Assembly: GCF_006352025.1 (NCBI RefSeq) | Contig: NZ_CP040936.1 | Coordinates: 1,860,001 to 1,924,000 of the forward strand | Direction of reading: 5' to 3' | DNA from: Hymenobacter sp. DG01 | GTDB taxonomy: Bacteria; Bacteroidota; Bacteroidia; Cytophagales; Hymenobacteraceae | DNA: 64,000 nt | In this document: positions 1 through 6,988 of the stretch, piece by piece | How the letters are laid out: every line of letters starts with the position of its first letter | How positions within the stretch are numbered: position 1 is the first letter of the stretch | Notes under the pieces: model-generated | Databases searched by the model: none | What the model saw: the letters and a program-made list of their open reading frames with translations, nothing else | What the model was told of the DNA's origin: nothing | Program-made: the position numbers and the translations under genes

Positions 1-122
1 GGCGCGGCGTAGCGCCGGGACTTGGGGTAGAAGATGAAGCCCAGAAAGTCGGGGCGCAGGGCGGCTACCGCCCGCAGGTTGTCGGGACGGGCCATGCCGC
101 AGACTTTCAGGCGCACGCTCAT
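1..122 (-). CDS. trpF: Phosphoribosylanthranilate isomerase, N-terminal part (cut by window edge)
   Basis: Only the first 40 codons are in the window, reading MSVRLKVCGMARPDN and continuing to GFIFYPKSRRYA. The KVCGM start and the GFIFYPKSRRY segment are typical of TrpF, the (beta/alpha)8 isomerase that converts N-(5-phosphoribosyl)anthranilate to CdRP in tryptophan synthesis. The Cys in KVCGM is the usual catalytic general base. The ATG shares one base with the trpC stop codon (TAATG), so translation is probably coupled to trpC. The rest of the gene lies to the left of the window. Identification rests on this short segment plus its operon position. Confidence 0.88.
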   Translation of the reverse strand, partial: MSVRLKVCGMARPDNLRAVAALRPDFLGFIFYPKSRRYAA

Positions 123-937
123 TAGAGTACGGTTACGGCCTCGGTGGCACGGAGCTGCTGCACCAGGGCGGCACAGGCTTTTTCGGGGCGGGAGTGGCGC
201 ATGAACGTTTCACCGATCAGGAAGCCGCGGTAGCCTACCTGGCGCAAGGCCTCAATGTCGGCCGCTGAGGTCAGGCCGCTTTCCGTCACTTTCACAAACT
301 CGTCGGGGATACGCTGGGCCAGCTCGCCGGAGGTATCCAGGCTCACACTGAAGTCGTGCAAGTTGCGGTTGTTCACGCCTACCAGGCTCACCGCGTCGGG
401 GTGCAGAGTCTTGTCGAGCTCCTCGGCGTTATGGATTTCGAGCAGCACTTCCAGGCCCAGGCTTTTGGCCAGACGGCCCAGGCGCAGCACTTCCTCGCCC
501 GAAAGCACGGCCGCAATCAGCAGCACGGCGTCGGCCCCAATGCTCTTGGCTTCCAGAATCTGGTACTCATCCACCACAAAATCCTTGCGCAGAATCGGGC
601 AGAAATTGAAGCGCCGAGCCGTAATCAGGTCCTCGTTCCTGCCCCCGAAAAACTCCGTATCCGTCAGCACCGACAGGGCCGAGGCGCCGGCCTGCATGTA
701 GCCTAGTGTAGTGCGCTCTACCGGGGCGTGGGGGTTGATGAAGCCCTTGCTCGGTGACTTGCGCTTGAACTCAGCAATAATGCCGCTCAGATCCTCGCGC
801 AGCAGGTAGCGGCGCAAACTCAGGGGCTGGCTTTGCATGTACAGGCTTTTTTCCAGCAGCTTTACCGGCACCAGGCTTTGGCGGTCGGCTACTTCTTGGC
901 GCTTGTGGGCAATGATTTGGTCGAGAATCGTAGGCAT
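122..937 (-). CDS. trpC: Indole-3-glycerol phosphate synthase
   Basis: The 271-residue protein is the normal length for a monofunctional TrpC, a cytoplasmic TIM-barrel enzyme that closes the indole ring by decarboxylating CdRP. Visible active-site motifs are EFKRKSPS (E56, K58), LRKDF (K118 as the expected catalytic Lys), the GVNNRNL loop (about 187-193) and TESG (218-221). It sits in trpE-G-D-C-F order on the minus strand. The gap to trpD is 137 bases and the overlap with trpF is one base. There is no sign of fusion to TrpF, unlike the enterobacterial TrpCF protein. Confidence 0.96.
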   Translation of the reverse strand: MPTILDQIIAHKRQEVADRQSLVPVKLLEKSLYMQSQPLSLRRYLLREDLSGIIAEFKRKSPSKGFINPHAPVERTTLGYMQAGASALSVLTDTEFFGGRNEDLITARRFNFCPILRKDFVVDEYQILEAKSIGADAVLLIAAVLSGEEVLRLGRLAKSLGLEVLLEIHNAEELDKTLHPDAVSLVGVNNRNLHDFSVSLDTSGELAQRIPDEFVKVTESGLTSAADIEALRQVGYRGFLIGETFMRHSRPEKACAALVQQLRATEAVTVL

Positions 938-1074
938 TGGCGGGCCGCCGATGGTGTGCGGCGGGGTTTGAAGGTGAATTCCTACCTAGCGGCAAGGAAT
1001 TGGGTGAACAGTATTCAGGAGAAAAGAGAGCTACCATGTATTTCGGTGGTCTAGCGGCTACCCTTCGGCAAGAC

Positions 1075-2088
1075 TTATAAGGTAGTAGCGTGGCTGTGCG
1101 TGACGGCCACCAGCTTGCGCAGGGCCTGCCGCGCCCGGCCGGAATCCAGGGATTCCTGGGCGGCGGCCAGGGCCTCGGCAAAGTTGAAGGTGGGCTCCAG
1201 GCAGCCAATGGCCAGGGCCGCGTTGGCCGTTACCACGTCACGCTGGGCGCGGGTGGCGCGGCCCTCCAGCACCTCCAGAAACAGCTTAGCTGATTCCTGC
1301 GGGGTGCGGCCGCCCGCCAACTCTTCGGGGCGGGTGGCAGTCAGGCCCAGGTCGGCGGCCGAGAGGAGCTGCTCGCCGGCGGGGGTGGCCAGCTTAGCGG
1401 CCCCGGTCAGCGAGAGTTCATCGTAGCCATCGAGGGCGTGTACTACGGCGTAGCGGGTTTCAGTTTGCTGCAGCAGGTAGTGGTAGAGGCGCAGCAGCTC
1501 CAGGCTAAACGTGCCGGCCACCTGGTGTTTCGGACGAGCGGGGTTAATCAGGGGGCCTAAGATGTTAAAGAAGGTGCGCACGCCCAGCTCCCGCCGCACG
1601 GGGCCGGCGTAGCGCATGGCCGGGTGGAACGAGGGCGCGTGCAGAAAGCAGATATTGGCCTGCTCTAGCTGCTGCTTCAACACGTCGTTTCCTACCCCAA
1701 AATCAACCCCCAACTGCGCCAGCACATCCGAGGAGCCACACACCGACGATACCCCGATGTTGCCGTGCTTGGTCACCCGGTAGCCCGCGCCGGCCACCAC
1801 AAAGCAGGCCAGCGTACTGATGTTGAGCGTGTCTTTGCCGTCGCCACCGGTGCCCACAATATCTACCGTGTCGTGGGTGCCTAGCTCCGGGTCGCGGCTC
1901 AAACTCAGCAGAGCCTCGCGGAAGCCGGCCAGCTCCGGCACGGCAATGGGCCGCATGCGGTACACCGTCATGAAAGCCGCCATTTCCGAAGCGTTGGCCT
2001 CGCCCTGCCCGATGCGCAGCATGGCCTCATGCGCCTCGGCGTGGGTAAGCTGCTGCTGGTCGAAGAGTTGATTAAGGATTTGTTTCAC
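1075..2088 (-). CDS. trpD: Anthranilate phosphoribosyltransferase
   Basis: The 337-residue protein carries the PRPP-binding glycine loop GTGGDGKDTLNIST (about 79-92) and KHGN (107-110), both diagnostic of TrpD. The enzyme transfers phosphoribose from PRPP to anthranilate, the second committed step of tryptophan synthesis. It is a stand-alone TrpD rather than a TrpGD fusion, because a separate trpG lies upstream. Its start is 96 bases downstream of the trpG stop on the minus strand, with no obvious terminator between them, so it is probably transcribed with the operon. Confidence 0.96.
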   Translation of the reverse strand: MKQILNQLFDQQQLTHAEAHEAMLRIGQGEANASEMAAFMTVYRMRPIAVPELAGFREALLSLSRDPELGTHDTVDIVGTGGDGKDTLNISTLACFVVAGAGYRVTKHGNIGVSSVCGSSDVLAQLGVDFGVGNDVLKQQLEQANICFLHAPSFHPAMRYAGPVRRELGVRTFFNILGPLINPARPKHQVAGTFSLELLRLYHYLLQQTETRYAVVHALDGYDELSLTGAAKLATPAGEQLLSAADLGLTATRPEELAGGRTPQESAKLFLEVLEGRATRAQRDVVTANAALAIGCLEPTFNFAEALAAAQESLDSGRARQALRKLVAVTHSHATTL

Positions 2089-2184
2089 TAAGAGGGGTAG
2101 CTGGCGGCCGGGAGCGTTCAGCTGTTTGGATGGGAATCGAAAGAAGAGCAGGGACTAAGGCAGGCAAGCGCCTACCCCTGTAGG

Positions 2185-2751
2185 TTAGGCCAACCAGTTA
2201 GCCAGCATCTGGTGGCCGTGCTCGGTCAGGATAGACTCGGGGTGGAACTGCACGCCGCGCACATCATACTCGCGGTGGCGGAAGGCCAGTACTTGACCGT
2301 TAGCATCCACGGCCGTTACTTCCAGCTCGGCCGGCACCGATTCGGTCCGGACGCTCCAGGAGTGGTAGCGCCCTACCTTGAACTGCTGGGGCAAACCGGT
2401 AAACAGGCGGTCCGGGGCCGTTACCTGGGCATCGGTAGCTAAGCCGTGCAGCACATCAGGCATGTTATACAGCTCACCACCGAAGCTTTCGGCCAGGCCC
2501 TGGTGGCCCAGACACACACCCAGCATGCGCTTGGTGGGTGCGTAGCGCCGAATGATTTCCGGCATCAGCCCGGCATCAGCTGGCACACCCGGACCAGGAG
2601 AAAGCAGCACGGCATCGTAGGCGGCCACGTCTTCCACCGTCAGCTTGTCGTTGCGAATTACCGTGACGTTGTCGGTATGCCCTAGCTCCCGCAGCACCTG
2701 CACAAGGTTGTAGGTAAAGGAGTCGTAGTTATCAATGACGAGGATTTTCAT
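2185..2751 (-). CDS. trpG: Anthranilate synthase component II (glutamine amidotransferase)
   Basis: The 188-residue class I glutamine amidotransferase has the nucleophile Cys80 in GVCLGHQ and the His170/Glu172 pair in FHPES, completing a Cys-His-Glu triad. The N-terminal ILVIDNYDSFTYNL is characteristic of TrpG/PabA. It should release ammonia from glutamine for TrpE. The gene follows trpE, but 157 bases containing a palindromic repeat separate the two. A dual role in folate synthesis (PabA) is possible if no pabA exists elsewhere, which cannot be judged here. Confidence 0.95.
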   Translation of the reverse strand: MKILVIDNYDSFTYNLVQVLRELGHTDNVTVIRNDKLTVEDVAAYDAVLLSPGPGVPADAGLMPEIIRRYAPTKRMLGVCLGHQGLAESFGGELYNMPDVLHGLATDAQVTAPDRLFTGLPQQFKVGRYHSWSVRTESVPAELEVTAVDANGQVLAFRHREYDVRGVQFHPESILTEHGHQMLANWLA

Positions 2752-2793
2752 TTGAGGGGAGTGGTACTCGGGTGGGTTGAATTCTATTAAACC

Positions 2794-2887
2794 GTCATAC
2801 TGAGCGCAGTCGAAGCATCTCTACCGCTTCATTGCCATGTCAATTGGTTAGCCAGAGGTAGAGATGCTTCGACAAGCTCAGCATGAC
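2794..2887. repeat. GTCAT-type palindrome between trpE and trpG
   Basis: The left arm (2794-2825, starting GTCATACTGAGCGCAGTCGA) and right arm (2857-2887, ending GACAAGCTCAGCATGAC) are near-perfect inverted copies around a 31-base spacer. One short stretch differs (CGCA against CTTG). The element lies inside the trp operon between trpE and trpG. It has no T-run of the intrinsic-terminator kind, so it could act as an RNA-stabilising or processing structure, or be a passive insertion. Its tips match those of repeats at 20372, 37786, 45422 and 61171. Confidence 0.85.
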
Positions 2888-2908
2888 ACTACTTCCTTTC
2901 TTTTCTCT

Positions 2909-4324
2909 CTACACCAACTCAGCTTCTTTCAGGGCCTTGCGCAGGGCGGCCAGCTTGTGATGCACTTCGTTGAGCTCGGAGTTGATATCGGAGGCGGCTA
3001 CTACCCCTGCGCCGGCCTGGAAGTAGAGCTGGCCGGCTGTGCTCAGGAAGGAGCGAATCATGATGGCGTGGTTGAAGTCGCCTTTGAAGCCGAGGTGGCC
3101 GATGGCCCCGCCGTAGTAGCCGCGGGCCGTGAGTTCCAGCCTGTCGATAATCTGCATGGCGCGGTGCTTGGGGGCGCCGGAAAGCGTACCAGCCGGGAAC
3201 GTATCGGCCACTACCTGCAGGGGGCTGGCTTCTGCCGCCAGGCGGGCCGTCACCTCACTGACCAAGTGAATGACGTGGGAGTAGTACTGGATTTCGCGGA
3301 ACACCTTCACTTTTACCTCGTCGCCGTGGCGGGCCAGGTCGTTGCGAGCCAGGTCCACGAGCATGACGTGCTCGGCGTTTTCCTTAGGGTCGTCGGCTAG
3401 TTTCTGGGCCAGGGCAGCATCTTCGGCATCGTGGCCGGTGCGGCGGAAGGTGCCGGCAATAGGGTACAGGCTGGCCTGGCGCCCTTTAATCAGCAGCTGG
3501 GTTTCGGGCGAGGAGCCGAAAATCTTGAATGAGCCGTAATCGAAATAAAACAGGTAGGGCGAGGGGTTGATGGAGCGCAGGGCCCGGTACACGTTGAACT
3601 CGTCGCCGCTGAAGCCCTGCTGAAACCGCCGCGACAGTACAATCTGGAACACGTTGCCCCGGCGGCAGTGCTGCTGCCCTTCGGCCAGCACCCGCAGGAA
3701 CTCCTCGTCGGTCTGGTTGGTCTGCTCCTCACCTACTGCCTTAAACTTGAAATCGGGCAGCGAAGGGTTCCGAATCAGGTTTACCAACCGCGTCAGTCCA
3801 TCTTCGTCCACCGTTTGCCCGGCCAGCGTGTGCTCGAACACATACAGTTCGTTGCGGAAGTGGTTGACGGCAATAACGTAGCGGTAGGTGCTGTAGAGAA
3901 TGTCCGGAATCTGACCGGCAGTGGGCTTTTCGGGATTCAGCTCCAGGTCCTCGAAGTACTGCACCGCTTCATAGCCCAAGTAGCCAAACAGCCCACCCGT
4001 GATGAAATCGTGGCCGGTGTCCTCGGTCTGGAAGCAGCCGGCAAACTCCTGCAGGCGGGCCAGGGCTTGCCGGGGTTCGGTTAGGGTTTCGGTTTCCGAG
4101 GTATCGTCGGGGTAGGTCAGGGTCAGCTCGCGGCCGCTCAGCTCAAATCGGGCCAGAGGGTCGAAGGCGAGGTAGCTGAAGGCATTTTGCTGGCCGTGGT
4201 AGTCGGAGCTTTCCAGCAGCAGGCAGTTGGCATACCGGTCGCGCAGACGGAGGTAAAGGCCCACGGGGGTTACCGTATCGGCCAGAACGCGCAGGAAGCG
4301 GGTATGCAGTTGAAAGGTTTTCAT
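2909..4324 (-). CDS. trpE: Anthranilate synthase component I
   Basis: The 471-residue chorismate-utilising enzyme makes anthranilate with TrpG. The LLESSD motif near the N-terminus matches the tryptophan feedback-binding motif of TrpE. The C-terminal half has the family signatures PAGTLSGAPK and GGAIGHLGF of the chorismate-binding fold. The ATG at 4324 (MKTFQLHTRF) is preferred over an in-frame upstream start at 4564. The upstream start would add 80 residues translated from the attenuator region, and those residues do not look like TrpE. The gene is first in the operon and lies 43 bases after the attenuator hairpin. Confidence 0.96.
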   Translation of the reverse strand: MKTFQLHTRFLRVLADTVTPVGLYLRLRDRYANCLLLESSDYHGQQNAFSYLAFDPLARFELSGRELTLTYPDDTSETETLTEPRQALARLQEFAGCFQTEDTGHDFITGGLFGYLGYEAVQYFEDLELNPEKPTAGQIPDILYSTYRYVIAVNHFRNELYVFEHTLAGQTVDEDGLTRLVNLIRNPSLPDFKFKAVGEEQTNQTDEEFLRVLAEGQQHCRRGNVFQIVLSRRFQQGFSGDEFNVYRALRSINPSPYLFYFDYGSFKIFGSSPETQLLIKGRQASLYPIAGTFRRTGHDAEDAALAQKLADDPKENAEHVMLVDLARNDLARHGDEVKVKVFREIQYYSHVIHLVSEVTARLAAEASPLQVVADTFPAGTLSGAPKHRAMQIIDRLELTARGYYGGAIGHLGFKGDFNHAIMIRSFLSTAGQLYFQAGAGVVAASDINSELNEVHHKLAALRKALKEAELV

Positions 4325-4366
4325 CGGCTGGTTGTGGTGATTGGAGGGTGACCAGCGCCGGGAAAT

Positions 4367-4396
4367 AAAAAAGCCCGGCGGGGCGGCCGGGCTTTT
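4367..4396 (-). terminator. trp attenuator terminator hairpin
   Basis: Read on the minus strand, a GC-rich stem (AAAAGCCCGGC pairing with GCCGGGCTTTT) is followed directly by a run of six T. It lies between the leader peptide stop (4429) and the trpE start (4324). An intrinsic terminator in front of the first structural gene, after a Trp-rich leader peptide, is the classical arrangement for transcription attenuation. Confidence 0.9.
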
Positions 4397-4428
4397 GAGC
4401 TTTTGCGAAGGTAGTGGTTCAGTTGACC

Positions 4429-4494
4429 TTAGCGCACGCACATGCTGTCCCGTCCGGAATTTCCGTAGGGCCACCACCATGCCTGCTGCGTCAT
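4429..4494 (-). CDS. trpL: trp leader peptide (attenuation)
   Basis: This 21-codon reading frame begins MTQQAWWWPYG and ends SMCVR before TAA. It contains three consecutive Trp codons (TGG at 4479-4471). An in-frame ATG at 4506 would give a 25-residue version. The frame lies between a full promoter (4535-4564) and an intrinsic terminator (4367-4396), and is followed by trpE. The Trp codon run (GGTGGTGG) can pair with CCACTACC at 4417-4410 with one G-U pair, as expected for a 1:2 pause stem. Ribosome stalling at scarce Trp-tRNA would then let trpE transcription continue. The mechanism is inferred from layout, and the competing antiterminator stem was not computed. Confidence 0.88.
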   Translation of the reverse strand: MTQQAWWWPYGNSGRDSMCVR

Positions 4495-4534
4495 TGAGAA
4501 GGTCATTGCCAATAGTTTTGGGCGTTGAACGAGG

Positions 4535-4564
4535 CAAAGGTAAGGGGAGTTGAATTTTTCGCAA
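4535..4564 (-). promoter_or_regulatory. trp operon promoter, Bacteroidota type
   Basis: On the minus strand, TTG (4564-4562) is separated by exactly 19 bases from TACCTTTG (4542-4535). This matches the Bacteroidota sigma factor consensus TTTG-N19-TAnnTTTG. The predicted transcript start near 4528 lies 20 to 35 bases before the leader peptide ATG. It is the best promoter match in the window. Confidence 0.8.
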
Positions 4565-4608
4565 GCACAGGCCCGAATTTTTTACCGGCCGGCAACTGCT
4601 CCCCGAAA

Positions 4609-6030
4609 CTACTGCTTCCGCAGGTACTGCCGGCCCTGTTGCTTTCCGGCACTAACCACCACTTCGTAGCTGCCGGGGGGTAGGCGGCGCACATCCACGG
4701 CACGGCGGTTTTTCACCTTTTTCGCCAGCATTATCTGCTTCTGCGGGCTCAGCACCTCTACCCTACCCCTGTCGTAGCCCTGAGGCAGATAGACCTCCAG
4801 TCGGTTCTGCTCGGGGTTCAGGTGGGCGCTGTACTTGAGAGGGCCGCCGTCTTTGTAATCATAAATTGTCCCGTCCTGCTCGTACAGCCACTGGTAAGCC
4901 ACCGGAAACTCCCGCTTCCAGAACCACTCGGAGTGCTTGCCGTCAGCGGGGGTAGCATACCGCAGGCTTGCTCCGGCCCGCGCCAGCGTGTCGTGCACGG
5001 CCTTCATCAGGGGTACCATGGTTTCGCTTTCCGTGGTACCGCTCACGAAGTATAACCGGGTGCCGGGCTGTGGGCGGTGCCGCTGCAGGTACTGAAACAA
5101 CGAGTCCTTGGCAAACCAAAAGGCCGGCGAGAAAACGCCTACCTTACTGTACACCTGCGGATACTTCAGGGCCGCGTAGGTCGAAATCAGGCCACCCATG
5201 CTGCTGCCCGCAATGCCCGTAAACTCCCGGCCAGTGAGGGTACGGTAGTGCAGGTCGATGTAGGGCTTGAGGGTCTGCACCAGAAAATCCACGTACTGGT
5301 CGCCCAGCCCGCCGCCGTACTCGGGGTTTTTCCAGGGCGAGAGTTCGTTGAGGCGCTCGGGGCCGCCGTGGTCCACGGCCACCACAATGCAGCCGGCCGC
5401 ATCCAGGCCCTGCTGCTGCAGCTGGCTCAGGGCTTCATCCACGCCCCACTCGCCCGAGAAGCTGGTGCAGGCATCAAACACGTTCTGGCCGTCGTGCATG
5501 TACAGCACGGGGTAGCGTTTGGCCGGGGCCATGGGGTAGTCGTTGGGCAGATATACCCACACGCGGCGGGAACGGCCCAGTTGGGGCATTTGAAACTCCG
5601 TGCTGATAACCTGCACGTTGGGCTGCCGGGCCGTGCTCTGGCAGGCACCGGCCATGGGCGCGCCCGACAGGTCTTTCCAATTCAGCACCGCCAGCGTTAC
5701 AGTCCCTACCCCCGTGCCGGCCCTGAACTCCCGATTTGGCACGTCATTGCCGGCAGTATCGGTTTCTACCGTTTCCCAGGAGCCGCGGGTTACTTTGAAG
5801 GCATGACTGCCCGTCACGGACGCGGGTAAGGTCAGTAGGTAGGTTCCATCGGGGTTGCGGGTGAAGGCATGGGTAGGGCTGGCCGGCTGCCAGTTATTGA
5901 ACGAGCCGGCCAGATACAAAGTGGCACTGGCAGAGGTTGCGGAAGGTACCTGAGTCAACCGGATAATGGTTTGCGCGGCACTACGTCCGGCAAACAAAAG
6001 GCCTGCGGCCAGTAAAACGAAGAGCTTCAT
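4609..6030 (-). CDS. Secreted esterase with N-terminal starch-binding-like domain
   Basis: The 473-residue protein has a signal peptide (about 1-20) and then a CBM20/48-like beta-sandwich (about 23-115) containing LAGSFNNWQP, the usual glucan-binding hallmark. An Esterase_D-type alpha/beta-hydrolase domain follows (about 140-385). The nucleophile is Ser277 in GSSMG and the likely triad His is His366 in GKHSEW. The last 80 residues form a small beta domain ending PGSYEVVVSAGKQQG, which resembles a T9SS type A sorting domain, so surface secretion is possible. It is divergent from the susC operon and may remove acyl groups from an alpha-glucan or related ester. The actual substrate is unknown. 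Confidence 0.82.
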   Translation of the reverse strand: MKLFVLLAAGLLFAGRSAAQTIIRLTQVPSATSASATLYLAGSFNNWQPASPTHAFTRNPDGTYLLTLPASVTGSHAFKVTRGSWETVETDTAGNDVPNREFRAGTGVGTVTLAVLNWKDLSGAPMAGACQSTARQPNVQVISTEFQMPQLGRSRRVWVYLPNDYPMAPAKRYPVLYMHDGQNVFDACTSFSGEWGVDEALSQLQQQGLDAAGCIVVAVDHGGPERLNELSPWKNPEYGGGLGDQYVDFLVQTLKPYIDLHYRTLTGREFTGIAGSSMGGLISTYAALKYPQVYSKVGVFSPAFWFAKDSLFQYLQRHRPQPGTRLYFVSGTTESETMVPLMKAVHDTLARAGASLRYATPADGKHSEWFWKREFPVAYQWLYEQDGTIYDYKDGGPLKYSAHLNPEQNRLEVYLPQGYDRGRVEVLSPQKQIMLAKKVKNRRAVDVRRLPPGSYEVVVSAGKQQGRQYLRKQ

Positions 6031-6988
6031 AAAACGACAAGCTAAAGGCCGAGCAAGCTACCATTATTTGCGGGCTGAGAAGAACAGAAAACCCGGCTGC
6101 CAGAGCCCTTCCACCGTGCGGCCAAGCAGGACCGGATAGCGGATAAACCCAACCTGTATTTTTCCTAGAATTTTGTTTTGCCGGCTTGCTCGCCTTGGCC
6201 TTAAGTCAGTAAGTAAGCCCTCACCTAAGCGCATGGAGCACCTCCCAAACCGGTAGGGTATGCGCTGAGGCGTACATTAAAATTCAGCCTCCGGAATGCC
6301 CTAGAATATATGCAAAAACATAGCAAAAGAGCCCCTGTTTTTCGCTGGCATCACTAAGCCTCTATTGACAAACCTCATCCATCGCGCACAGCCCCCCTTA
6401 ATTGAAATATCAGATAGTTTTTTATCGGTTTTTGGCAATAATACACCGCCATCAGACAAAAAACCTGCATTTTTTGCACAAAACCACCTCCGTTTTCTCT
6501 ATCCAGGTTAACAAAAGCAAAGAACGACTCATTGTGCTGTTTTGATCAGCCGCCAGACCACAGAGCAACTCAGAATCATGTTTTGTTAATACAGCATAAG
6601 CCTCAAACCAAGCGTCACCTACCGCTTTACCCCCCTCAGAAAGTATCCATATCCTGTCTGCTATACGTTTACGCCCCTATTCCAGGACTGCTATAACCGC
6701 CACCTTACCACTGCTCTGCCCTCTGTATTTGGAGCTTACCCTCCGGTCACGCACAAAGTCCAATTATCACTATACCGGCTTACCCCTACTGCCCCATTGT
6801 TTTTGTTGTGGCAGTCACAGTAACTTGCGCTGTTTCTTAACAATTTGGTGACGTTGAACCCAGGCAAAAAGAGCGGTAAAACAGGCATCCGCTAGCGTAG
6901 TTACCAGGGCCTTTTTGCTTGTATGGACCACTAAATTCCCACTCCGGTTTGTCCGGAAAAATCCATTTCAACCCCTAACTTTTTTTCA
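6031..6988. other. Long divergent intergenic region upstream of susC
   Basis: This 958-base stretch separates the minus-strand esterase from the plus-strand susC. It is visibly more AT-rich than the flanking genes, and no convincing gene, RNA or repeat was found in it. The best promoter-like match for susC is TTG at 6797-6799 with TAACTTGC at 6821-6828, whose 21-base spacing and box are imperfect. The length suggests regulatory sites for the divergent operons, but no operator could be identified by eye. Confidence 0.5.

Noticed and set aside
4325..4564. Longer TrpE start 80 codons upstream
   Set aside because: The extra residues come from the attenuator and leader peptide region and have no TrpE character.
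6031..6988. Missed gene in the long gap before susC
   Set aside because: No frame of useful length or domain-like content was found, and the composition is that of non-coding DNA.
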